DNA from: RFXV01 sp038150465 | Lineage (GTDB): Bacteria > Bacteroidota > Bacteroidia > Flavobacteriales > Schleiferiaceae | DNA length: 64,000 nt | Assembly (NCBI GenBank): GCA_038150465.1 | Contig: JAYOTP010000002.1 | Location: 55,544 to 119,543, forward strand | Direction of reading: 5' to 3' | Shown: positions 40,364 through 48,625 of the stretch, in pieces | Layout: each line of letters starts with the position of its first letter | How positions within the stretch are numbered: position 1 is the first letter of the stretch | The notes under the pieces: model-generated | What the model was told of the DNA's origin: nothing | Database searches by the model: none | What the model saw: only the letters and a program-made list of their open reading frames with translations | Position numbers and translations under genes: made by a program

Positions 40364-40908
40364 GTCGGATCATCAGTGGACGGTTCAGAGGCCGCCGGAT
40401 CATTGCTCCGAAGAAGATCGACGTCCGCCCCACCACCGACCGGGCCAAAGAGGCTCTTTTCAATATTCTCAGAAGCCAGATCGATCTCGAAGAGACGGAA
40501 GTGCTCGATCTCTTTGCCGGCATCGGCACGGTTTCCATGGAGTTCATCTCCCGCTCATGCCCACTTGTGCTTTCGGTGGATGCCAATCCCAGGGCCATCG
40601 ACTTCATCCGATCTTTCGCAGATGCCATAGACGCAGAAGGACTCGAGCTGGTCTGTGGAAAAGCGGAGTCCTTTCTGGAACGAAACTTCAGAAAATTCGA
40701 TCTGGTCTTTGCCGATCCGCCCTACGACTATGGCGCCTATGAGTCTTTGGTCGACCAAATACGTCGGAGGGCGCTTCGGGACGAGGATTCCCTACTGGTG
40801 GTCGAGCATGGAGAAGAGGCCGATCTCAGCAGTTTGGAGGGATGGCGAACATCCAGGACCTACGGGCGGGTGATCTTCAGCTTTTTTGATCCTCCAGAAA
40901 GGCAATGA
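40360..40908 (+). CDS. rsmD: 16S rRNA (guanine966-N2)-methyltransferase
   Basis: RsmD methylates G966 of 16S rRNA in the small subunit. The 182-residue protein has the family N-terminus IISGRFRGRRIIAPKKIDVRPTTDRAKEALF, SAM site LDLFAGIGTVSMEFISR, and the catalytic DPPYDYG in the middle (about 127-133). The length is typical. The ATG overlaps the DUF3822 stop, and the 3' end overlaps rdgB on the opposite strand by 32 bases. Confidence 0.95.
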   Translation: MSRIISGRFRGRRIIAPKKIDVRPTTDRAKEALFNILRSQIDLEETEVLDLFAGIGTVSMEFISRSCPLVLSVDANPRAIDFIRSFADAIDAEGLELVCGKAESFLERNFRKFDLVFADPPYDYGAYESLVDQIRRRALRDEDSLLVVEHGEEADLSSLEGWRTSRTYGRVIFSFFDPPERQ

Positions 40909-41482
40909 AGCTTCGAAAGGCCCTGGCCCGATGGCTGATGCCGTTCTTTTCTTCCAGGCTCATCTGAGCAAAACTCCGATCGTGGCCCTCGGGAAGGAAA
41001 ATGGGATCGTATCCAAATCCTTTTGCGCCCGTCGGCTCCTGGAGTATCTGTCCCTTGGCGATCCCCTCAAAACAGCGCAGTTTTCCCAAGCTGTCGATAA
41101 AGGCGATAACGGTCCTGAATTGGGCAGAACGATCCGCGAGACCCTGTAATTCCAAAAGGAGTTTCTGCATATTGGCCACAGGATCTTTTGCGGGGCCAGC
41201 ATAGCGGGCACTGTACACTCCTGGGCGGTTGTTCAGAGCTGTTGTTTCCAAGCCTGTATCGTCTGCAAACACCGGAATACCGAATCGATCCCAGAGATAT
41301 TGTGCTTTGATGCAGGCATTTTCTTGCAGGGTGGCTCCCGTTTCAGGAATGTCCTCTGTGACGCCCAGATCCCTGAGGTCTTTCAATTCGACATCAGGAC
41401 CGATCAGTGCAGCGATCTCCTCTTTCTTATTGGTGTTGCCCGTGGCGAACACCAGGGTCTTTGGCGAGCCGGATTCAGTCAT
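40877..41482 (-). CDS. rdgB: Non-canonical purine NTP pyrophosphatase (RdgB/HAM1)
   Basis: This enzyme hydrolyses ITP, dITP and XTP so they are not built into nucleic acids. The 201-residue protein opens with VFATGNTNKKEEIAAL, followed by TGATLQENACIKAQYLWD (catalytic loop), FADDTGLETTALNNRPGVYSARYAG and GFGYDPIFLPEGHDRSFAQM, all family signatures. It overlaps rlmH by eight bases and rsmD (opposite strand) by 32 bases at its 3' end. Length and motifs are normal. Confidence 0.97.
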   Translation of the reverse strand: MTESGSPKTLVFATGNTNKKEEIAALIGPDVELKDLRDLGVTEDIPETGATLQENACIKAQYLWDRFGIPVFADDTGLETTALNNRPGVYSARYAGPAKDPVANMQKLLLELQGLADRSAQFRTVIAFIDSLGKLRCFEGIAKGQILQEPTGAKGFGYDPIFLPEGHDRSFAQMSLEEKNGISHRARAFRSFIAFLEDQKS

Positions 41483-41945
41483 TGTGGTAGGGATGTCCGT
41501 TGAGGATGGTGAAACAACGATAAAGCTGTTCGAGAAAGAAGAGCCGGATCAACTGATGAGTACAGGTCATGGGCGATAAGCTCAGGCTGTCGTCTGCACG
41601 CTTGCGCAACTGCTGATCAAAACCATAGGCACCGCCACTGACAAAGACGATCCGATGGGAACCTGCATTCATCCATTTTTGCATCTGCTGTGCAAATCCC
41701 CTGCTGTTCATCGATCGTCCGTTCTCATCCAGCAGGATGACCCGGTCTGCGGGGCGCAATTCCCTGGAAAGGGCCTCGGCCTCCACCTGCATCAATTGTT
41801 CTTTGGCGCTCGACTTCGAACGGGCAGGGACGCAATCCACGCGGCTGTACTTCTGGTAGCGCTGAATGCGCTTTTCCAGTTCCCTCATTTGCTCGTCCAG
41901 GATCTTTGGCTCCGTTCTTCCACAATTCAAAAGGACGATCTCCAT
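41475..41945 (-). CDS. rlmH: 23S rRNA (pseudouridine1915-N3)-methyltransferase
   Basis: RlmH methylates pseudouridine 1915 in helix 69 of 23S rRNA. The 156-residue SPOUT methyltransferase has the KSSAKEQLM segment, LDENGRSMNSRGFAQQM, the knot core IVFVSGGAYGFDQQLR (about 98-113) and the C-terminal LSLSPMTCTHQLIRLFFLEQLYR, all typical. It is upstream of rdgB in a two-gene unit divergent from nadC. Confidence 0.95.
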   Translation of the reverse strand: MEIVLLNCGRTEPKILDEQMRELEKRIQRYQKYSRVDCVPARSKSSAKEQLMQVEAEALSRELRPADRVILLDENGRSMNSRGFAQQMQKWMNAGSHRIVFVSGGAYGFDQQLRKRADDSLSLSPMTCTHQLIRLFFLEQLYRCFTILNGHPYHND

Positions 41946-41955
41946 GCAATCGCTT

Positions 41956-41963
41956 TAACTTCG
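41956..41963 (+). promoter_or_regulatory. -7 promoter box for nadC
   Basis: TAACTTCG matches TAnnTTCG and ends 13 bases before the nadC ATG at 41977. Confidence 0.5.
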
Positions 41964-41976
41964 CGCAAGTTAGTCC

Positions 41977-42837
41977 ATGATGCTTCCCGACTTCCGATCA
42001 CTCAACGACCACTTTGTCCATGCACTGCAGGAAGACCTAGGAGATGCAGACCACAGTGTGGCAGCCTGTATCGATCCGGCGCATCAAGGCAAGGCGCATC
42101 TGTTGGTCAAAGAAGCTGGCGTCATAGCCGGAGTGGCACTGGCCAGACATCTCTTCGGACTTTTCGATCCACAGATCGTCTTTGAGCAACACATCGCAGA
42201 CGGGCAAGAAGTACGAGAAGGAGACATTGTATTTGTGGTCAGCGGCCCCTCGGGAAAGCTTTTGAGCATTGAGCGGCTTGTGCTCAACTATATGCAGCGA
42301 TTGAGTGGGATCGCCAGTCAGTCGAGGGTCTATGCGGAAGCGGTGAAAGGCACGGGGACACAGATCCTCGATACCCGAAAGACCACTCCCGGCCTTCGGA
42401 TACTGGAAAAATGGGCCGTGCAGCTCGGCGGTTGTTCCAACCACCGCATGGGACTCTACGACATGATCATGCTTAAGGACAACCACATCGACTTCTGCGG
42501 AAGTGTGGCCCAGGCCATTCGGACCACACGCGCCTATTTGAAGAAACGTGGACTTCAGCTGAAGATCGAGATCGAAGTGCGCAATGAGGACGAACTGGAG
42601 GCCGTCTTGAGCGAAGGTGGCGTAGACCGGATCATGCTGGACAACTTTTCGATTCAGCAGACTAAAGCGGCCATCCAGCGCATTGCCGGTCGCTTTGAGA
42701 CCGAATCCTCTGGAGGGATCGACCTGACCACCGTGGCCGACTATGCCGCCTGCGGAGTAGACTACATTTCTGTGGGTGCTTTGACCCATCAGATCGGCAG
42801 CCTCGACCTGAGCCTGAAAGCCATAGAGGGCAAATGA
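41977..42837 (+). CDS. nadC: Nicotinate-nucleotide pyrophosphorylase (quinolinate PRTase)
   Basis: NadC converts quinolinate and PRPP to nicotinate mononucleotide in de novo NAD synthesis. The 286-residue protein has the type II PRTase pattern: EDLGDADHSV, LNYMQRLSGIAS, LDTRKTTPGLRILEKWAVQLGG (about 129-150), NHRMGLYDMIMLKDNH, and the C-terminal SGGIDLTTVADYAACGVDYISVGALTH. Length and order are normal. Nothing else of the NAD pathway is nearby. The stop overlaps the next gene as ATGA. Confidence 0.97.
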   Translation: MMLPDFRSLNDHFVHALQEDLGDADHSVAACIDPAHQGKAHLLVKEAGVIAGVALARHLFGLFDPQIVFEQHIADGQEVREGDIVFVVSGPSGKLLSIERLVLNYMQRLSGIASQSRVYAEAVKGTGTQILDTRKTTPGLRILEKWAVQLGGCSNHRMGLYDMIMLKDNHIDFCGSVAQAIRTTRAYLKKRGLQLKIEIEVRNEDELEAVLSEGGVDRIMLDNFSIQQTKAAIQRIAGRFETESSGGIDLTTVADYAACGVDYISVGALTHQIGSLDLSLKAIEGK

Positions 42838-43778
42838 GCTGGAGCGCACAGATACACGCCATCAGAGAGCGGATCGGAAAGGTCATGGAGGCCATACGAA
42901 TTCCCTTTCTGGAGGGAATGAACTTGCGCAGCATCCTTCGCTTTTTCTATGAAGCCATCTGGGAGGGAAGCATCAGTGCCCGGGCGAGCAGCATTGCCTA
43001 CAGCTTCTTTTTGGCCATTTTCCCCGGCATCCTGTTCTTCTTTACGCTGATCCCCTATTTCCCCATCCCCAATCTGCAAACAGAGGTCTTCCGACTGCTT
43101 CGGGATGTGTTGCCCCCACAGTCTTACGACGCCGCCTACACCACCATAGCCGATGTGCTCAACAACAAAAATTCTGGTCTGTTGAGCTTTGGATTTTTTG
43201 CTGCCTTGCTTTTCGCGACCAACGGCACGAGTTCCCTGCTCTCCAATTTTGGGCAGACCATCCACAGAAAAGAGAGTGTGGAATTTTGGAAACTCTACCT
43301 CTACTCTCTTCTTCTGACGATCATCTTCAGTGCTGTCTTTTTTACCGGCATCATCTCCATAGTGATGACGCAAAGTGTGACGGATTTCATGGTGAGCAAG
43401 GACTGGATCCAACAGGCCAATGCGGACTTTCTTCAAAACACCCGCTGGCTCTTCCTCTTGGGCACTCTTTTATTCAGTGTCAGCGCACTTTACTTCTTCA
43501 GTCCACTACGGAAGAAACAATGGGGCTTCTTCTCCATTGGGGCCATCTTTGCCACCGCCCTGATCATCGCGTCCTCCTCTGGCTTCAGCTACTACGTGGA
43601 CAACTTCTCTCAGTACAACCGGCTCTATGGCAGCATCGGCACGCTGATGGTGATCATGCTTTGGATATACATCAACGCCTTTGTGCTGATCATTGGTTTT
43701 GAGCTCAATATGAGTGTTGCGGTTGCAGAGCGATCCTCTGTGGATGCAGAAAACCAAGCGCTTTCAGAAAAAGGATGA
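42834..43778 (+). CDS. YihY/BrkB-family inner-membrane protein
   Basis: A 314-residue membrane protein of the YihY/virulence-factor BrkB family. It has about six transmembrane helices, for example SIAYSFFLAIFPGILFFFTL and LLTIIFSAVFFTGIISIVM, and the family signature around ASSIAYSFFLAIFPG and YGSIGTLMVIMLWIYINAFVLIIGFELN. The function is not established; it was once called a ribonuclease by mistake. The ATG overlaps the nadC stop, so the two genes are coupled. It ends with a basic cytoplasmic tail. Confidence 0.93.
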   Translation: MSWSAQIHAIRERIGKVMEAIRIPFLEGMNLRSILRFFYEAIWEGSISARASSIAYSFFLAIFPGILFFFTLIPYFPIPNLQTEVFRLLRDVLPPQSYDAAYTTIADVLNNKNSGLLSFGFFAALLFATNGTSSLLSNFGQTIHRKESVEFWKLYLYSLLLTIIFSAVFFTGIISIVMTQSVTDFMVSKDWIQQANADFLQNTRWLFLLGTLLFSVSALYFFSPLRKKQWGFFSIGAIFATALIIASSSGFSYYVDNFSQYNRLYGSIGTLMVIMLWIYINAFVLIIGFELNMSVAVAERSSVDAENQALSEKG

Positions 43779-43797
43779 TCTCACTTAAATTAGACGC

Positions 43798-44232
43798 ATG
43801 ACCAAAAATGTACTCTTGATCGCGACACTGCTCTTCTCCGGTGTCCTAACTGCCCAGAAAGCCACAGACATTGTCGGCATCTGGTGGAATGAAGAGAAGG
43901 ATGGCCGGGTGGAAGTCTATCAGAAAGGCGATAAGTTCTACGGAAAGGTGGAATATGTCAAGAAGAATGTGAACCCGGACGGTAGCAAACCCAAAAGGGA
44001 CCTGAAGAATCCGGATCCCGCCAAGAGAAAGCGCGTCATCCAGGGCTGTGTCATCCTCAAGGGGCTGAAGTGGACCGGAGATGAATGGGAAGGCGGTGAG
44101 ATATACGACACGAAAAGCGGAAATACCTACAGCTGCTTTGCGCGAATGAATCCCAACGGCACACTTTACTTCAAAGGCTACATCGGCTTTTCCCTGATCG
44201 GTCGAAGCACGACCTGGACCCGTTACAAGTAA
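43798..44232 (+). CDS. DUF2147 secreted protein
   Basis: A 144-residue exported protein with a signal peptide (NVLLIATLLFSGVLTAQ) and the DUF2147 pattern: IVGIWWNEEKDGRVEVYQKGDKFYGKVEYVK, a basic middle and GGEIYDTKSGNTYSCFARMNPNGTLYFKGYIG, then FSLIGRSTTWTRY at the end. Family members are small lipocalin-like barrels of unknown ligand. A degenerate box TAAATTAG (43786-43793) lies just before the start. It is followed by the glycosyltransferase after seven bases. Confidence 0.92.
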   Translation: MTKNVLLIATLLFSGVLTAQKATDIVGIWWNEEKDGRVEVYQKGDKFYGKVEYVKKNVNPDGSKPKRDLKNPDPAKRKRVIQGCVILKGLKWTGDEWEGGEIYDTKSGNTYSCFARMNPNGTLYFKGYIGFSLIGRSTTWTRYK

Positions 44233-44239
44233 GTCCTTC

Positions 44240-45130
44240 ATGGGTGAACGGGTCGCCCTGATTCAAAATCGGGTACAGAGAGGCGGTCGATTTCAGGTCA
44301 GCTCTGAGATGGTCCGGGTGCTCAATGAGCGGGGCATAGAACCAGATTTCATTTGCTTCAGAAACCGGATCGATCTATCTGAGATCAAGCGAGTTTATGG
44401 GTCGGATCTGAAGTTAAGGTTCATCAATATTCCGGAGCCCAGACTCCCTTTTGAATGGAACATCCTCTACTTCAACCGTTCGGTNNNNNNNNNNNNNNNN
44501 NNNNNNNNNNNNNNNNNNNNNNNNNNNNNNNNNNNNNNNNNNNNNNNNNNNNNNNNNNNNNNNNNNNNNNNNNNNNNNNNNNNNCGACCGGCCTCAGAAA
44601 ATGACTTCCCGAAGAAAGTGGTGAGTATGGGACGCTTTTCAGCGGACAAAAGACAACTGGAGCAGATCGAGATCGCTGCACGGCTTCCCGACTGGTCGTT
44701 CACCCTGATCGGCTTTGTGAACGAACCCGACTACTTCGCCCAGTGCACAGAGCGCATCCGTTCGCTGGGGGTAAAAAATGTACAGCTTCTCAATAACGCA
44801 TCGGTGGAGCAGCGCGACAAGGCCCTGCGCTCTGCAGGATTTTTCATCCACAACCTCAGGAACGAGCCCTTCGGCATCACCACGATACAGGGGTTGGCTC
44901 AGGGATGCCTGCCCATCGTCCACAACAGCGGCGGCCAAAAGGAGATCATTCCCCATGCCGATCAACGCTTCGATGATGCCGATCAGGCAGCCCAGCGTTT
45001 GAAGGAGTGGGCTGAGCAAGGAAAGGATGCCTGCCGGAAACGGGTGGATGAACTGCAGAAGGACATCGGGCAATACACCGCGGTCCATTTTCGAAAAAAA
45101 TTCGCTGATTTGCTGAACGAATACCTCTGA
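44240..45130 (+). CDS. Glycosyltransferase (GT4-like), interrupted by an assembly gap
   Basis: A group 1 glycosyltransferase split by 100 N. The 5' part (about 82 residues, VALIQNRVQRGGRFQVSSEM onward) looks like a GT4 donor-side start, and the 3' part has the classic VVSMGRFSADKRQLEQIEIA, RNEPFGITTIQGLAQGCLPIVHNSGGQKEII (nucleotide-sugar site) and a C-terminal helix. The two halves stay in one frame, but that frame depends on the size of the gap, which is a placeholder. Family proteins have about 350-400 residues, so the true gap is probably larger than 100 bases and the gene should be treated as incomplete. It precedes a sulfotransferase by four bases. Confidence 0.75.
   Translation: MGERVALIQNRVQRGGRFQVSSEMVRVLNERGIEPDFICFRNRIDLSEIKRVYGSDLKLRFINIPEPRLPFEWNILYFNRSXXXXXXXXXXXXXXXXXXXXXXXXXXXXXXXXXXRPASENDFPKKVVSMGRFSADKRQLEQIEIAARLPDWSFTLIGFVNEPDYFAQCTERIRSLGVKNVQLLNNASVEQRDKALRSAGFFIHNLRNEPFGITTIQGLAQGCLPIVHNSGGQKEIIPHADQRFDDADQAAQRLKEWAEQGKDACRKRVDELQKDIGQYTAVHFRKKFADLLNEYL
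44485..44584. other. Assembly gap (100 N)
   Basis: Exactly 100 N, the standard placeholder for a gap of unknown size between contigs. Sequence and spacing here are unknown; it interrupts the glycosyltransferase. Confidence 0.99.
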
Positions 45131-45134
45131 ATCA

Positions 45135-45983
45135 ATGAAGTGGACGGACATCCTGAAAAAATGGTGGCAGCAGCAACAGGCCTTTCTGCCTGAGTTGCGC
45201 GCTCAGGCGGCCCGTTATGCACCCATTGATCAGGCCTCCCTCCTGCCCGAGAGAGTGATGGAGGAAAGCCGGCCAATTTTTGTTCTGTCCACTGGCCGTG
45301 CGGGGACGCAATACCTCACTGAACTGCTGAATGAACTTCCCGGACTGCAGGCCGAGCACGAGCCACAACCCGAATTGCTCTATGCTTCAAGATGGGCCTA
45401 CGAGCACCGGGGACGGACCGAAATGCTCGAAGCTGCTTTTCTCGCGGCACGCTATGAATTCATACGCAATGCCCACCTGAGCGGACTGCGCTATGTGGAG
45501 ACCAACAATCGCCTGTGTTTTTTGGCGGACGGCATCGCCAAGGCGTTTCCCAAAGCACGATTCATCCATCTGGTCCGGCATCCTGAAGCCTTTATTCGAA
45601 GCGGCTTGCAACGCAAATGGTACAGCGATGCCCATCTGACCGATGAGGGCCGGATCCAGCCACCGGAAAAACTCGGCCTGACCCATACATCCGAAAAGAT
45701 CGCATGGCTTTGGAACGAAACCAACAGTTCGATCGCCTCTTTTGGGGAGCGCGTGGGTTCTGAGCGCTACTTCCAGGTCCGCTCCGAAGATCTCTTTGAG
45801 GATATCCAGGTGAACCGAAGTTTGTTTTCATTCATGGACGAAGCCTACCCGGGCGATGAACGCATCCGGAGGGCACAGAACCAACCCAGGAACCAGAGCA
45901 GAAAAGCAAATTCCGATCTGCCGCTCGAAGGCCATTGGAAAGAACCTCTCTCCTTTGCCCGCAGCAAGGGATACACACTCTGA
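45135..45983 (+). CDS. Sulfotransferase-like protein
   Basis: A 282-residue sulfotransferase-family protein. The PAPS 5'-phosphosulfate loop is FVLSTGRAGTQYLTELL (about 49-65), and the 3'-phosphate site is FIHLVRHPEAFIRSGL. A catalytic-type segment YVETNNRLCFL lies between them. It would transfer sulfate from PAPS to a carbohydrate or lipid. The gene is four bases behind the interrupted glycosyltransferase, which fits modification of the same surface glycan, but the acceptor is unknown. It converges on a second sulfotransferase gene with one base between. Confidence 0.82.
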   Translation: MKWTDILKKWWQQQQAFLPELRAQAARYAPIDQASLLPERVMEESRPIFVLSTGRAGTQYLTELLNELPGLQAEHEPQPELLYASRWAYEHRGRTEMLEAAFLAARYEFIRNAHLSGLRYVETNNRLCFLADGIAKAFPKARFIHLVRHPEAFIRSGLQRKWYSDAHLTDEGRIQPPEKLGLTHTSEKIAWLWNETNSSIASFGERVGSERYFQVRSEDLFEDIQVNRSLFSFMDEAYPGDERIRRAQNQPRNQSRKANSDLPLEGHWKEPLSFARSKGYTL

Positions 45984-45984
45984 T

Positions 45985-46920
45985 TCAGAGCGAATAGCCG
46001 AATCTTCCGAGCCCCTTTTTCATCAGAGGTTCCACCTGCTGTAAGACCTTGGGGTCCAATTCATTCCTCCACTTCCCGACGGAAGAGGGATTGATCGGCT
46101 GGTTCACATGGACCATGGACTCCATCTCGCCAATGGATCCCATTTCCTCCAAATAACGCTTTCCCGAGCGCTCATGAATGGGTTCATATGGAAGGTCCAG
46201 GAACGAACAGACGGAACTGAAGCATGCTTTTGGATCGGCCACAAGATCTTCATAACGCAGATCCATTTGCTGATCAGAAGACAACTTCTTCCGAATGCCG
46301 TCCATTTTTTCAATGCTCCTGTTCCATTCCTCCACCCCAAAGAGCGGATCATCGGATTCGTCCGCTTTCTTCAAATAGCTGTTGACCACATCCCGTCCAT
46401 CGCGGATCAGAAAGAGATACTTCGCCTTGGGAAAGACGCTGCGAATGATGTCTATATGTTCGTGGTTTCCAGGGGTTTTATCGCCCCATATGCGTTTTGG
46501 CGCCTGGCGCACCACGCCATACGAACGGTAAATATGATCCAGTAGATCCCACAGATTTCGCTTCGCCTTTGGGAAAGCATGCACCTGATCGATGAGCTGC
46601 TGAGCATCCAGCGACCAGGCCTGACTGCCTTTGGACCGAATGAATTCGGTACAGATCAGTGCAGAGCAATCCTCCCACTGCATCCAGTTGAACAGATTGA
46701 ATTTCACGATCGACTGGGCCAGCACGAATTGTTCCGTAGGCATGGAGATCTCGCTGTGCTGGCCCAAAAGAGAAGCCATCAGGGTCGAGCCGGAACGGCC
46801 GGCCGAAACGATGAAAAAGGGCTGCTCACGATCGGTATCACTCGGCGGAAGCACCGGAAAACGGGCCGGAAGGATCTTTCCCAGTTGATGCAACTGCTTG
46901 TAATGCCGGGCGAATTTCAT
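45985..46920 (-). CDS. Sulfotransferase family protein
   Basis: A 311-residue PAPS-dependent sulfotransferase. The N-terminal PAPS loop is FIVSAGRSGSTLMASLLGQH (about 36-55) and the 3'-phosphate-binding block is YLFLIRDGRDVVNSYLK. A catalytic segment IWGDKTPGNHEHID sits before it, and NPSSVGKWRNEL near the C-terminus is typical of this family. I begin it at ATG 46920; the frame remains open to 47136 but that stretch lacks family sequence. It is oriented against the preceding sulfotransferase gene and divergent from the LamG surface protein. Confidence 0.88.
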   Translation of the reverse strand: MKFARHYKQLHQLGKILPARFPVLPPSDTDREQPFFIVSAGRSGSTLMASLLGQHSEISMPTEQFVLAQSIVKFNLFNWMQWEDCSALICTEFIRSKGSQAWSLDAQQLIDQVHAFPKAKRNLWDLLDHIYRSYGVVRQAPKRIWGDKTPGNHEHIDIIRSVFPKAKYLFLIRDGRDVVNSYLKKADESDDPLFGVEEWNRSIEKMDGIRKKLSSDQQMDLRYEDLVADPKACFSSVCSFLDLPYEPIHERSGKRYLEEMGSIGEMESMVHVNQPINPSSVGKWRNELDPKVLQQVEPLMKKGLGRFGYSL

Positions 46921-47049
46921 GGCTGCAAAGATTGGGCTTCTCGACCAAACCCGGAAGCATCGAAGCCCTCCTCCCATTTTCTGATCTGGGTGCTTCTCAT
47001 CAAGAGAGGCCTTTGACTCATTGAAGACGATCAGCCCGTGGCAACATTT

Positions 47050-47057
47050 TATTTTTG
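47050..47057 (+). promoter_or_regulatory. -7 promoter box for the LamG/CHU_C gene
   Basis: TATTTTTG matches TAnnTTTG and ends five bases before the GTG at 47063. It also decides that start over the TTG at 47021, which lies upstream of the box. Confidence 0.6.
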
Positions 47058-47062
47058 GTTCA

Positions 47063-48607
47063 GTGAAGTTGCTCCGTCTTTTCTCTTTTGCATGCCTCGT
47101 GCTTTTTGCCGCTCCCGCACAGGGACAACTGAGCAATGGTCAGTTGGTGCATTATCCCTTTGATGGAAATGCGCAGGATGCCGGCGTGAATGGATACAAC
47201 GCAACAGAGGTGAACAATCCCACATACATTTCCAACGCCAGTGGAATCTCCAATTCTGCCGTGCTCCTTAATGGCACGGACCAGCGCATCGATCTTCCTG
47301 CCACCGCGGGCATTCGACCTACCGCTTTTCCCATGTCCTTCTCGCTGTGGTTCCGGATCAGCAGCTTCCAAAATGGAAACGCCAAGCTCTTCTACTCGAA
47401 TTTCAACACAGCTGCTCATCAGGGCTATTACTGCCAGGTGAATGGCAGTTCTCTGGAGTTGAGTTTTGGAGATGGGAACGGATTGGGAGCGCAAAACAGA
47501 AGGAGTTTTTTGATCAATCAGAATTTCCAGACCAACACCTGGTACCACGTGGCTCTGGTCGTGAGCAGCCCAACTCAGGCGTCGGCCTGGGTGGATTGCC
47601 AATCTACTTCCGTTTCCACTTCGGGAACAGCCGGCTCTTTTGCCTATGGCACAGCACCCGGTCATCTGGGGATGGGCCGACAGAATACGATGACCAATGC
47701 AGATGAATATTTCAACGGAGCACTGGATGAATTCCGGCTTTGGGACAGAGCGATCACCAATGCGGAGGTACAACAACTCTGCGCAGTACTCTGCACCAAT
47801 GATACAGTGGAATTGACAGTCGATCTGTGCAGAGGCGACTCCATCCTTTTCAACGGGCAATACCGCACCCAAACAGGCTTCTACCAAGACATCAACTCCT
47901 TGCCCAATGGCTGCGATTCGGTATCCTTTCTCTATTTGACCCAAAGAGACACCTTCAACAAGGTGATCTACGACACCCTTTGTGCCAATGGGCAGATCGA
48001 GTTTGCCGGTCAAATGCTGAGCAGCGATGGCGTCTACACGGATATGGGGCAGAGCGTCTACGGTTGCGACTCGTCCACTACGCTTTTTCTGACCGCTTCA
48101 AACTATTCGGATTCGGTCTACTTCCGCCTGGAAGGAAACAGCTGTGCCGGAGGATTTTTGGTCCTTCGTGCCTTTGGTGCACGAGACTATCTGTGGAATA
48201 ACGGCTCAAGGGACGATTCCATACGGATCCAGTACAATGGCTACTACGAGGTGCGCGGCGTTTCGAGTTGTGGCGTAAGCACCTTTGGCGACAGCGTGGA
48301 AGACTTTTGCCTGCAGGATTATGGTGAACCGCCCTCCCGATTGTTCGTTCCCAATGCGTTCACACCCAATGGAGATCAGCTCAACGATGTGTTCCTGCCC
48401 ATTGGAAACGGCATACTGCAGTATGAGATGAGCATTTACAACCGGTGGGGAGAAAAGGTCTTCTTTTCTGATTCACTCGAATTGGGATGGGATGGTCGCT
48501 ACAAAGGACAGCTCCAGCCAAATGGCATGTACAACTATGTGCTGCACTATCTGATCAGTCGGGAACGCTACAAGACCCAGAAAGGCATTCTTTATCTCAG
48601 TCGCTGA
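47063..48607 (+). CDS. Secreted LamG-domain protein with gliding-type (CHU_C) C-terminus
   Basis: A 514-residue T9SS cargo. The signal peptide is RLFSFACLVLFAAPAQGQ, followed by a laminin-G/concanavalin-like domain (LVHYPFDGNAQDAG, YFNGALDEFRLWDRAITNAEVQQL; about 25-240), two cysteine-containing repeats (CNDTVELTVDLCRGDSI-type, about 245-320), and a CHU_C domain with VPNAFTPNGDQLNDVFLP and IYNRWGEKVFFSD at the end. LamG domains often bind carbohydrates, so adhesion to glycans is a reasonable guess. I chose the GTG at 47063, right after the promoter box. It lies among sulfotransferases and glycosylation genes, but a direct link is not shown. Confidence 0.9.
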   Translation: MKLLRLFSFACLVLFAAPAQGQLSNGQLVHYPFDGNAQDAGVNGYNATEVNNPTYISNASGISNSAVLLNGTDQRIDLPATAGIRPTAFPMSFSLWFRISSFQNGNAKLFYSNFNTAAHQGYYCQVNGSSLELSFGDGNGLGAQNRRSFLINQNFQTNTWYHVALVVSSPTQASAWVDCQSTSVSTSGTAGSFAYGTAPGHLGMGRQNTMTNADEYFNGALDEFRLWDRAITNAEVQQLCAVLCTNDTVELTVDLCRGDSILFNGQYRTQTGFYQDINSLPNGCDSVSFLYLTQRDTFNKVIYDTLCANGQIEFAGQMLSSDGVYTDMGQSVYGCDSSTTLFLTASNYSDSVYFRLEGNSCAGGFLVLRAFGARDYLWNNGSRDDSIRIQYNGYYEVRGVSSCGVSTFGDSVEDFCLQDYGEPPSRLFVPNAFTPNGDQLNDVFLPIGNGILQYEMSIYNRWGEKVFFSDSLELGWDGRYKGQLQPNGMYNYVLHYLISRERYKTQKGILYLSR

Positions 48608-48625
48608 GAAGGGCGCTGCCAGAGG

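Noticed and set aside
47060..48013. A 317-residue leftward frame
   Set aside because: Antisense to the LamG/CHU_C protein, which has a signal peptide and sorting domain.
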